The notes below the pieces were generated by a model. The model was not told the DNA's origin. It did not search any database and saw only the letters and a list, made by a program, of their open reading frames with translations. This document shows positions 36,201 to 48,383 of a stretch of DNA of 64,000 nucleotides, piece by piece. Where the stretch lies: positions 1,674,001 to 1,738,000 of the forward strand of contig JAECYW010000004.1 in NCBI GenBank assembly GCA_023014335.1, given 5' to 3'. Position numbers and translations under genes: made by a program. This stretch comes from Galerina marginata (taxonomy: Eukaryota; Basidiomycota; Agaricomycetes; Agaricales; Galerinaceae). The stretch's first letter is position 1, and each line of letters opens with the position of its first letter.

Positions 36201-39200
36201 CCATACCAGAGTTTCCAGTAGAACTCTTTAATGCGTTGGTTGCGGCCGGTGGCAATCTCGTGAATTGGCGCAAAGCCTTGGGTAGGTTTGTACTCGAATT
36301 GCAGAGAAAGAGGGATATGGCTGCCCAAACGCTCTTCAAAGATCGTGACGGCGATGAGCTTCTTCTTCGAATTATAATTGATTTCGAGGGCCTTGAAGTC
36401 GTCGACGTGCTCGCCGTAAGAACGAGCAGCACCATAGATAGTGACTGACTTGGGAAGAGAACCGGCGTACTTGACAACGACCTTCTGCTCGGCCCGAGGA
36501 GCGAGGATACGACGTAGGGGGTTGTCGATGTAGGAGGTCCCTTGAACAATGATGGTCGAGGTGAGAAGCGCACGGATCCAGCTTAGCTCCGAGCCGCTCA
36601 AAGTCTCCAACCACGCGAAAGTATCGGGAACCTGGGAACCGATTTCGAAAGTAACAGTTGAACCGCTCTCGGTGCGGACAACGCCAGGGAGGTTCTTTGC
36701 AGCGGGTTTGGGCTCTACAGCGAGATAATCGATAGAAGGTACGGAGGAAGCATCACCCGCATACTTGCGCTCGAGAAGACGTTGGATAAGAGATTTGTTT
36801 ATGTTGCCAAGTAGGTCTTTGACTGGTTCATCTTTCACAACCGACCACTTCGCGGCAACTGGGCCTTGTAAAATGCAGACACGCTGAGGGTCTTGGTCGA
36901 AAACAGCGTCGATATCTTCGGCGGCCCAAAGAGAGTCCTAGATTGCCGTTGTCAGTAAGTGGTTGAAATCGTAAACATGCGGAGGCAAGATGCGAATATC
37001 ACATGTCAAAATCACGTACCTTTTTGAACCATACTTCAAACGATGCATCGAGCACCGGAATGAAGGGAACAGGTTTCTGACCCGGCCTCTGCGAAATCGC
37101 CAAGAAATAGGCGGTGTCTTCGGCAGCTAGCAACTGCTCAGCCGCAAGAGGGTACTTCTTGAAGAACGTCTCGACGAAGGGGAGAGGATCATCTAGCAAT
37201 TGAAAATTTTGTAACAACGAAGGCTTGCTTCCACCACCGTTCACACCAGCGAAACGCTCCTCGATACGTCTCAACCAATCTCCGACAAGATTCCTCAGAG
37301 AAAGGTCAACCCAGCGTTTCTGATGTGCGACGAACATCAACCTAACCATCCTCAAGACGGTCTCCTCGTATGTCATGTCGCCGAGATCGAAGGCAACACT
37401 TCCACCCTTCTTCCACCCAAACCACGGCTTTGCAAAATCACTGTTCAGCTTGCCGATAATCTCCTCCTTACGCTCCGCCAACCACAAAGCCCTCTTCTCC
37501 TTCGGCATCTTGAAAACCGTGTCATCGAATTCCTTCCACAGCTTGACCGCCCTTGTCGCGACCTTGTGGATAGGCTCTCCCAGTTCTGAACGAACTGTGA
37601 GGATACCGCCTGTTGGCTTGGTATAGGTGCCTTCCCAAGCGCCATCGTCAACACCAGGAGCCCCGACGATAAGATCCTTCACCGACGAGCTTGTGTGGGC
37701 CTCTTTGGCAACCATGACACGACTGGCGAACAGGAATCCATCGAATGGCATAGGTTGAACGCCGAATCGTTCGACGGACCAATCGCCTGTCAAGTACTCC
37801 CAAACATCATCAGCAGAACCAAAGCCTGAACCGCCGACGAGGCAAATGTTGGAGTGCTGGCGGATAGCGCGATATGTTGCGAGGACGGGTTGGTGGAAAT
37901 CTTCGAACGAGTGATGACCTCCAGCACGGCCACCAGTCCATTGCATGATGATAGGGAAGTCTGGGTTGGCAGCGGCAATGTTTATAACCTGCCGAATGCC
38001 ATCCATGGAGCCAGGCTTGAATGCGACGTGCTTAATACCAGCGGCCTTGAGGCCTTCAATGATCTCCACAGCCTTCTCCGTCGTAGGGATACCTGCCGCG
38101 ACGCAGAAGCCTTCAACAGGAAGTCCCTCCTTCCTCATCTCTTGCCACAGCGGGAATTGGAATGTGAACTGACGAGGATTGATATACAGGGAATTCAAAG
38201 TGATACCGACTCCTGCCGGAATGAGCTTCTGTATTTCAGCAATTTTTGAACGGAGCGCAGCGGCGTTGTAGTGACCGCCACCCGCCAACTCAATATGATA
38301 GCCAGCATCCAGAACGGCGCTAACGAAGCCGGCCTTGACAGTGGAGGGAGTCATGCCAGCAACCATAATGGGGGGCTTGCCGAGGAGACGAGAGAACGGG
38401 GTGTCGAGGTGAAGTTCACCATCACTAAAACAGCATGGTTAGGTGAGAATCGATAGATGTGTCTAACTATTCACCTAGTGCGAACCAAACTCGGTGACCA
38501 CTTCTTACTCCACCATTCCTCGTACTTGACACCGAGCGATGTAAAGAGCTCAGTATCTCCCCTGCCCTTCTCACCAGCAACGATGACACGAACGCCGCGT
38601 CCTTCAAAGTTCTTGGCAGTCAGCGGGCCAATACCGCTCAAACCACCGGGTCCGAAGTCGATGGCATGAGTAGCCGTTTCTGGGAAGTTGGTCGCCTGTG
38701 TCCAGTGGATAGGCGAAGTAAAAATTTGTTCGCAGAGCGATCGCGTAACCGATGACTGGAGGTCGCGCATATCGGAACCTATTGATGGCACGTCATTGTC
38801 AACGACTTGCAATAGCATGAAAATAGAAAACAAGACTTACCATCTTCCGTATTATAGACGGGTATTTTCAGATCTTCCGCCTTCCATAATTCTTCTTCCA
38901 AATCTTCCTCGACAAGTTTCTGTGTCGCCTCCGACAGGTATGCGCTGTGATATGGAACACCAACAACCAAGAACCTGATAGAAAAAACAGGTTTTCGCTG
39001 GGAGAAAGGCACCTTGCTTTGATCGAGACCGGATGTGGCTTTAACTTTGCGTAGGCTTGTAACGAGGCCAAAAAGGGCTTTAGAAGGGCCGGTTACGACA
39101 AATGCCTTAGGCCCGTTGTGGAGGGAGACGAAAAGCTGAGAATCGGCCGCCAGGTGCTTATTGGTCTTCGCAATGTGGGGTTGAAGCTCCTTCAAGCTCA

Positions 39201-40332
39201 AACCCGTGACTGACAACATAGGACTTGGGATACCCTCCCCACCTTCAATGGAATCCTGAACAATGCCAGGCTCCAAGGCAGTAACAGGGAAGGCCTGTTG
39301 ACCCCTAAGCCCGGAGTAGAAGAGCCATTTCAAAGCTTTCCGGGAGTTCTCGACAAGGTCCTCAAAAGAGGCCGAAGCGGCGATCGCGACAGCCGAAACT
39401 ATGCCTTGGGAATGTCCAGTCGCACCCGTGAGGCGGCTTCGAAGTTCTCCAGGAGTGAGGCCCTCGACGTGACAGACGACGAGGTATTGAACGAGTTGAG
39501 TAAGACCAATCAGTGGGAACGATACTGGAACTGACGCCAAGTACGGAACTGATGGACGAGATGTCGCTCCTGATAGCCAAGACAGCGCGTCAAGGCCATG
39601 AGTGTAGAAAGTTGAGTCGGATTCGTCTTCGGCCAACGGTACGAGGACGTCTTCCGTGACCGCCGTAAGGAATGGCGTAACGAAAGGCTTGTACGTGTCA
39701 TATAAATTCTGAAGCTCGTCGAAGTAGACTTCATTGGTGCCCTGCCCGCCGAAAAGGGCGAAAACGGAAGCTTTTCTGGATCGAGAGGCCGAGAGAAGGG
39801 CCGACTTGGGTTGGGAGGGAATGTCGGAAATGTGATGCGCCTTAACCGTGGCGACGGCGTTGAAATACGCTGCGAGAACGACTTTGCGCGACACAGTGTC
39901 AAAGTTGGACACGAGGGTATGGATATCCTTTGCCGCGAGGTATGATGACGTAAAGTGCTTGAGCACGTTGAGGAGCAGCGCGGTGCGTGCAGCGGTCGAC
40001 TGGGCGTCTTTCGAGATGCTCTGGGAAACATATTCGAGGAATCGTGCAGAAAGCTCTATAGTTGCTTCTGCTTCGTTTTCTAGCTCGGCCGTGCTGTCGA
40101 CCGCATCTATTTGTGACTGAACATGGGTAAATTCATCTCGCAGGACTTCTGCAGCGATCCACTCGTCGGTTTGGGTCGACACTGGGATGGAAATCTACAC
40201 GAGGAAACCGGTTGGCAACGGATTGCATGCGCAAGAAAAGCGACAACTTACTCTAATTTGTCCGAGGGTAAGGATCAAAGGACGTGTAGCGATAGCGGGG
40301 GCATGGACGGCGTGTCCATTGGGTACAGCCAT
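27283..40332 (-). CDS. Fused single-chain fungal type I fatty acid synthase (beta-alpha)
   Basis: A 13-kb gene with roughly twenty short introns, about 3,900 residues. Domains run in FAS1-then-FAS2 order. Acetyltransferase ([14 protein letters not shown], Ser in [11 protein letters not shown], about 40.3-38.5 kb). Flavin-dependent enoyl reductase ([20 protein letters not shown], 38.4-37.0 kb). Dehydratase with a MaoC-like motif ([23 protein letters not shown], to 35.1 kb). Malonyl/palmitoyl transferase ([31 protein letters not shown], 35.0-33.7 kb). Single ACP ([12 protein letters not shown], phosphopantetheine Ser at 33034-33036). Ketoreductase ([17 protein letters not shown]). Ketosynthase ([34 protein letters not shown]). 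C-terminal phosphopantetheinyl transferase ([24 protein letters not shown]). The usual FAS1/FAS2 border is bridged by an ordinary intron at about 33776-33730 that keeps the frame, so one polypeptide is made. Start: ATG 40332, with an upstream in-frame stop. Last exon: [11 protein letters not shown] and a stop at 27285-27283. Confidence 0.93.
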
Positions 40333-41053
40333 ATTTGTGTCGAGCTCGATGCGAGAGACGACGATGGCAGTGATTTCTCAGGGGGATGTCTAACGTAGAC
40401 GCGAAGGAAGAGCTGTCTGCGTCCCCCTCAAATTATATACGACCCTTCACCCCAAACCAGGTTCCCCAATGAATTTTGGTTTGAAGACGTCACGTGATGA
40501 GACGCGTAGGGGGTGGGAAACTGCCGCTTTTGGAGCGTCTCCGAGCACGGAAACACCTTGCTTTATAACCAGCCCGGAGTCACCCCCAAATTCCCAATGT
40601 CGCACATATCCGATGTCATACCGATCATACCTTCGCCTCAAATAATTTGTTGCTTACGGGCTCTTTTCTACCGAGGTGCTCGGGGCTAGATTCCATAGCT
40701 GAAATCTAACATTGTACTGTGCTTGCAATATATAGACCGCTGTCCACCAACACCTTCGGGCCATTGAAATGCCCGTCGTTTCACAAATGCATACATACCC
40801 CCTGTAAATCTCTAGGTACGGATCCCTTGATTTCTGTGGTGAGCAGCAGATAAGGCGTATTATTATAGAGACAGAGGCGTAGACAAATCGCCGTGATGAC
40901 CAACCACGGAATACCGCTTATCATTCGCAACATCTATCTTTCTAAAGGACGCTCCCAAGTCACGAACATTTATAAATTTTTGCCTTGCACCTAGCCCTGG
41001 TCCAGGTCGACGTATCCACATCTATTTTTATTACAGTATGTATATAAAATATT
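40333..41053. other. Fatty acid synthase promoter and 3' flank of the membrane-protein gene
   Basis: About 720 bases. Besides the TATA-like site it includes a palindromic TCACGTGA at 40490-40497, a possible bHLH-type site. No protein-coding content is evident. Confidence 0.45.
40433..40439 (-). promoter_or_regulatory. TATA box of the fatty acid synthase gene
   Basis: TATATAA on the minus strand lies about 100 bases upstream of the FAS start codon. Confidence 0.45.
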
Positions 41054-42301
41054 TCATTCATTTCGATTTTCATCAGTCTTCTTTTTCGTGTCGACGACTG
41101 CGCTACCATAGAGCGTAGAATTCTGCGTCGTAGGCTCCTCCTCCGACTCAACTGTAGTATTTGTGCTCTCAAAATACCGCAAGTACCCATCTCTAACCAC
41201 CCATTTAACCCCTCCATGGTTCATAACCATCCCATTGGCAACTGGACCCCAACATCGTCCCTCCTCAAAGTAACTAGAGACATCATAAGGCTTGACAGAA
41301 CTCGCCGAAGGGCTATCTGACTCAGATCGTGCAGATGCTAATGCGGTAATCGGGGCTTGGGCGCGGGACATTGAACTCGGTCCAGAAATATCCCCCATCT
41401 CAACATCACCCGTCAGACTCCTCAAATCCCCATCGGAGAATTTCCACTGAATAACCGAGGCAAACAGAGCAAGTGACGCGCCAACCAAAGGACCCCACTG
41501 TCCGATAGCGGTCATATTCTCTCCTAGTGGTACTCCGCGCGGTCCAAGCAAAATGCTTTCCATGAGGATGAGATGGGCAATGCTCACTCCAATCGACAGA
41601 GGAGGGGTGCACACCGCGCAATTGGCTGTCCGACCAGCATTCTTGCGTCGCAGTCGTGTAGGCCAGCCGCGAGCGCGCAGTGCGGCTCTCGCTTGAGCTA
41701 TTGGGTGTTTTCTCCCATGTGCGAATACGAGGCCCATGAAGGTGAAATTGCACGCCAGCCACGAATATAGGATAGACCACATGTCGAGGAACTCGGAAGA
41801 GTGGAAGGGTACGACCACTATTGGCTGTCCTTGGCGCATGGGCAATGTAATGTTGCAGGTCAGTGGACATCCTAGAATCGATTCATCGTCGCAAACGAAG
41901 GGTTCCGGCAGCTTAGCCATACTCGCTCTTGACGCCATGGCGCCGACAAACATCAACCCTATCCAGGAAAAGATGAGCATGCGTGTGGAGGTCTGTACTT
42001 CTCTCAGCGTCTTCGACCACACCAGCAGCGGTACGCCAATTAACATCCCCACGCCAGTGATCGAATACACAGGTATAATGTCCAGGTCGACCGTCTCTCG
42101 CCCTCTAGCTGACGCCAAAGCTACAGCGTGGACCGCGGCGATCGAGCTGAAAATCATGGATGCACCAAGAGTGCCGCTGACAAGCCATTCGGTATTGTGG
42201 AAGACAAGACTGACGATGAGGAGGATGTAATAGAGAAATCGAGAGATGGGTCCATAGCCGCCAGAGACGCTGTAGCCGCAGATGACTGCTGTGGTCGCCA
42301 T
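41054..42301 (-). CDS. Orphan integral membrane protein, about seven helices
   Basis: One uninterrupted frame of 415 codons, unusual here where most genes are split. Hydrophobic stretches include YYILLIVSLVFHNTEWLVSG, GASMIFSSIAAVHAVALA, YSITGVGMLIGVPLLVW, MLIFSWIGLMFVGAMA, ILYSWLACNFTFMGLVFA, IGVSIAHLILMESILLG and LVGASLALFASVIQW. An extracellular-type loop with Cys (VCDDESILGCPLTCNITL) holds a glycosylation sequon. The C-terminal 110 residues are polar, Ser-rich and end acidic/basic. I recognise no named family; similar lineage-specific multi-pass proteins are common in mushroom genomes. It is not obviously related to the seven-helix protein at 13.7-15.3 kb. Confidence 0.75.
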   Translation of the reverse strand: MATTAVICGYSVSGGYGPISRFLYYILLIVSLVFHNTEWLVSGTLGASMIFSSIAAVHAVALASARGRETVDLDIIPVYSITGVGMLIGVPLLVWSKTLREVQTSTRMLIFSWIGLMFVGAMASRASMAKLPEPFVCDDESILGCPLTCNITLPMRQGQPIVVVPFHSSEFLDMWSILYSWLACNFTFMGLVFAHGRKHPIAQARAALRARGWPTRLRRKNAGRTANCAVCTPPLSIGVSIAHLILMESILLGPRGVPLGENMTAIGQWGPLVGASLALFASVIQWKFSDGDLRSLTGDVEMGDISGPSSMSRAQAPITALASARSESDSPSASSVKPYDVSSYFEEGRCWGPVANGMVMNHGGVKWVVRDGYLRYFESTNTTVESEEEPTTQNSTLYGSAVVDTKKKTDENRNE

Positions 42302-42479
42302 GAAAGTTGGGAACGGGCCGGGTGTGTCGACTTGTTACTTGGACGATACTCTTTATCGGGTTCTGTGGATGCAGGGTCCATTCGGTCCTTCCCGCAACCA
42401 GTGCCTTGAGTCCCCGGTCAATTCTTCCCTTCTATCTGCAGCAAGGGGGGCCCATCTATGCGTTGAACATTTGAAATCT

Positions 42480-42945
42480 GGGGCGTGGGTCCGCGTGATC
42501 AAGGTGTACAGGCCACCCTCGATCATAGAATTATACTGGCCTTGGGGACCTCGCGCAGAAGGGTATTGGATTACCAGTGCTCGGAGGTTGCGAAGGAGGG
42601 GAAGACTGAGTGAGAGAGTGCATCTTTCTACAGAGTAATCGACGATTTCCAAACATCGGACGTATAAGGAGAGCTGCGGACTGGAATAAAGTAAAATCTT
42701 GGAAGTGTTGTCCCAGAACTCCCAGCAGCCTTTTGCTTTAGGTGGCGAAAGAATAATGCTCGAAAAAGGTGTTCCTGTGATGAGCGAACAAATGCACGAC
42801 AGGTAATGGAACAAGCCTGGAGAAGGCATTTATGTCGTCCGAAAAATGGCCTACGACTCGTCCTTGGCTTCCTGAGGAACGTGGAGTATAGGGATCGTCC
42901 TGGCCTTCGCGTAAGTATGATGTAACAAGGTAGGAAAGAATTCAC
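42480..42945 (-). pseudogene. F-box/LRR-type protein relic (second copy)
   Basis: Two overlapping minus-strand frames hold pieces of the same family as the F-box gene at 59.3-60.7 kb. SITCRAFVRSSQEHLFRALF matches SLTCRSFLPICQSLLFSEIV there, and CLEIVDYSVERCTLSL followed by LRNLRALVIQYPSA matches its TLEIVDAVVSD and LRCLRALVVRM. The two pieces are in different frames and no start or downstream LRR part is intact, so this is a decayed fragment. Confidence 0.6.
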
Positions 42946-43075
42946 CTCTCTATGTACGAATCAAGGAGCGCAGAAAGTCGGCTCATGCCAGAAATGTCGA
43001 CCTTGCGGCACAGAATTTCTTCGAATATGGGGTGGAAAGTTGATTGAGGGGTAGGAAAATCGGACAATGTCGGAT

Positions 43076-43673
43076 CTAAGGTTTCCAAACAGATTTTCGA
43101 AACGTTATGAGCAACGAGGTCGGTTTCAAGCGATGTGGGCCGTCATGAAGGGCAAGGTACTTGAGATTTGGGCAATGTGTAATCAGGCCAATGGGTCGGT
43201 CGCTAATGTTGAGAAAAACGAGTTTCGGGAAGTGCAATACGTCCATCAATGAAACCAAGAATCCACATTGAGCGATGGACAACCGTAATTTGGGGTTGCT
43301 TCTTGATGATGCACGACAAACCCCTTGAGATTGGGCAATTGTGGGAGGCACTTGAAGGTATATGGTGAGTGAGGTGTCTCGTGAGCGTCATTCAAGACGA
43401 CGGAGCTGTAACCAATCGAGGATCTCGATATAGTTTGAATATGGGGCGAGGATTCGATTAGACTTGTAGCTGCCCAGCGTTCTTCGCCTTTTAAATCAGG
43501 TGGAAGAATGGTGATCGTCGCCAAGAGCTGACTTGGGACCTCTGAAGAAATGTATGAGAGGCGAGAACGCCTTTATGTAGTTCATCGTTTTGGTTCCGTA
43601 GGCAATTTATTATCTCGTTGATTTCCTGGGGAAAACCTGGAAGCATTTGGATAAGTGACGACGGTCTGAGCAA
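43076..43673 (-). pseudogene. F-box/LRR-type protein relic (first copy)
   Basis: In three successive frames on the minus strand lie an F-box-like start (FPQEINEIINCLRNQNDELH, ASHTFLQRSQ), a middle part (GEERWAATSLIESSPHIQTI) and an LRR-like end (FPKLVFLNISDRPIGLI, THCPNLKYLALHDG). The end matches LPTLEFLDISSLPLALV and NLKHLAFELG of the copy at 60 kb. Frame changes near 43520 and 43330 break the chain and no intron with good borders repairs them. With the fragment just downstream it forms a degenerate tandem pair. Confidence 0.6.
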
Positions 43674-43890
43674 CTAGCAAATCTGGGGCAAAAGTTGAGT
43701 CGAATCATGCAGTCCGGCATCTTGTCTGCAGTTGCCTTCAAAGTTTCGTAGTTTCGAGAGCTGCAGGTAAGCCGGAGGAAGAAGAGGGATGTTCAAAGGC
43801 ACGCCACTGGAAACATAAAGAAACAATCTAATCAATCTCTCAAAAAGGAAGATTCATTCCGAATGGTTCGATTTCTGATTTTTGGCCAAA

Positions 43891-46001
<2,111 letters not shown>

Positions 46002-46397
46002 TTAAGGGCATCACGATATCCTCCTGGTTTCATATACATACCCTTAAAAGACGTCCTCGACGTCTAACACCTCTAACCTTATACACTCTTGTTATTTACC
46101 CGCGGGAAGACCTAATAAATTTACGAATTATTGTCTGAACTTCAGACCAATGTTTGGGTTGGAAAGTGATTAGTTGACCGGACATATTCAGTGCTTGATG
46201 GCTTGATACAGCACAACATTTTCCTTGTAAGTAGACCATGTTCCACTGTGGCCACGGCTTGTCTGAATAACAGACAGATTCAAGGTGACGCCTAAAACCT
46301 GGTCGCACAATATGAGCACAGCCGGTCTGGCACAACAGTCGGCCAAAGAATCCCCATTGAATAACTTGGGACGACCTATACATCATCTGTGTAAAAC
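46002..46397. other. Convergent 3' intergenic region
   Basis: This lies between the ends of CYP51 (+) and PWP1 (-). No gene content was seen; it probably holds both 3' untranslated regions. Confidence 0.5.
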
Positions 46398-48383
46398 CTA
46401 CTCGTCGCCATCTGCCTCATCCCCACTCTCTTCATCGTCACTCACCACACCGATCACGCCGCCTCCTTTGCCCTCTTCTTTCTCCTTCAATATCTTTCCT
46501 GCTTCTCTCAACTTGGCGCCGAACGCCTTACGTGCACCGAAGTTGGATCCGACATCCCAAATCTGCAGTTTCGCTTTGGAGCCCGCAGCAGCCACGGTTA
46601 AGGGATCGTCTGGCGAAAATACCGTCGAAAAGACTTTGCCCTGCAAAACGATGGTCAGAATGCCTTTCCGTGAAAAAAAATGAGAGAATAGACGTACAAC
46701 ACCGAGATCTCGCGATGTGACGAGGCTGACACTTCGTTTCCCATTTTCTTCGTCATTAACATTCCACACTTTAACAAGTTTGTCGGTTCCACCAGTGACA
46801 ATGCAGCCCTTCAGGTGAGGGTTGACGTCGATGGAAGAAGCTGCGCCGTCATGGGCCGCGAGAGTAAACCGCGAGGGTGATGGCCGGTCAAGGTTGGAAG
46901 GTAGTGTTCTGACATCGAAATTTAGCACAAGACCGTTTTCCAGTGAAACCTGAATATCCAGCAGGCCTTAAAATATGGCAAAAAAACGCAGAGAGGAAAG
47001 GACTGACATAGAAACCCGAACTGTCCCATGGATCCCATCGCAGAGCCTCCACGTCGCTGCCCACAATTGCACCCACACCAGTCGTCGGCGCTCGAGAATC
47101 AAATGTCCTTACAGTGCGATCGTAACTACCTGTCAAAAGCACAGTAGGTTCTTTTTCGTTCCATTGGACGGCCTGCACTTTATCTTTATGGACATCAAAA
47201 CTACGAATCGCACCGCCCGACTCTCCACCTTCTCCATTCAGTGTAGGATCCCGGCTAAGATCCCATAGCTTTACTGTTCGATCAGCACTGGCACTTGCAA
47301 GGAGATTGCGTTGAGTTTTGTTCCAACTCAGACCAAGAACGGCATCAACATGGTAGGCTGTCTGCGTGGTGCGATGTTTAGCTTTCTTCTTCTTCTTTTT
47401 CCCTGTTCCACTTGGTACGGGTACGTGAGCCTTGGTCTCGTCTGGTCGGCCAAGGATAGACGAAGGATACATGGCTTCCAGTACATCCAATGACCAGATT
47501 TCGATCTCTGGGTCAAGAGTACCGACAGCAATGTAGTTACCGAAACCAGAGTTATTTGGCCCATGTGTGGAGTTGGTAGAAGAGGAAGCGGGAGGGAAGT
47601 CAAGCCATTCCAGGCAAAGAGGGAAATTAGGAAGCATGAGGTCATGATGTGCATAAAGATTTTCTTGCGACTCGTCGTAAACGTAGATCTCCAGCTGTGA
47701 GATCTCGTCTTCTGTTTTTGCAACAACGATGAGATTGTCTGTGGGTAAGACTTCTAATTCCTCGCGCTCGTCGTCGTCTTCCTTGAAACAAGATACTTAG
47801 TCAGGAACTTTAAAAAAATTATGGGGGTCATACGGCATTCATCGTAATATAAGGATCTTCCTCGTTATCCTTATAATATGTTAATCCTTTGATATTACTG
47901 AATGGCCCGACAGCTGCGAATGAAGCTCAGTTAGATAAAGGTAGAATTCAATGGAATCAGAAAAGGCTTACCAAGTGTTTTTGCATCGTCGTCGTAATCG
48001 TCCAAATTATATTCGGATAAATCGTCTTTTTTGGTTTTGGGAACGGCACCAGAATCAACATCCATGGCCTCGTCGTCTTCACTGCCAAAGTTACCAAAAA
48101 TGAGGATCACCACTTCATCCGGATTAAAAGATAAAGCTCACTCTACCCAATTAGCCTCATCGTCATCATCCACATTATCGTCCGCTTCATCGCCCTCGGC
48201 ACCCTTTCCCATCTCCTGAGCAGCCAAATGAGCGCGTTCAAGTTCGATCCGGGCATCCTCTAGCTCTATTCGCGCGAGTGCGCTGACGCGTTCAAGTTCC
48301 TTGTCATCGAGCACGTATTTTTCAGGGTGCTGAGTAGCAACGCCTCGCCGGACCCAGGCGATGGACGATATAAGGCTGCTCAT
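46398..48383 (-). CDS. PWP1: PWP1-like WD40 ribosome-biogenesis protein
   Basis: About six exons, roughly 550 residues. The start MSSLISSIAWVRRGVATQHP with a YVLDDKELERV helix is characteristic of PWP1. It is followed by an acidic tract (DEADDNVDDDDEANWVE) and GPFSNIKGLTYYKDNEEDPY. WD40 blades follow: YIAVGTLDPEIEIWSLDVLE, LLASASADRTVKLWDLSRD, LLTGSYDRTVRTFDSRAP, CIVTGGTDKLVKVWNV and KAKLQIWDVG. A Lys-rich insertion (GTGKKKKKKAKHR) interrupts the blades and may serve nuclear import. The C-terminus is acidic. PWP1 acts in the nucleolus in 25S/5.8S rRNA maturation. The frame is intact; introns lie near 48138-48080, 47970-47915, 47830-47780, 47010-46950 and 46700-46640. Confidence 0.92.
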
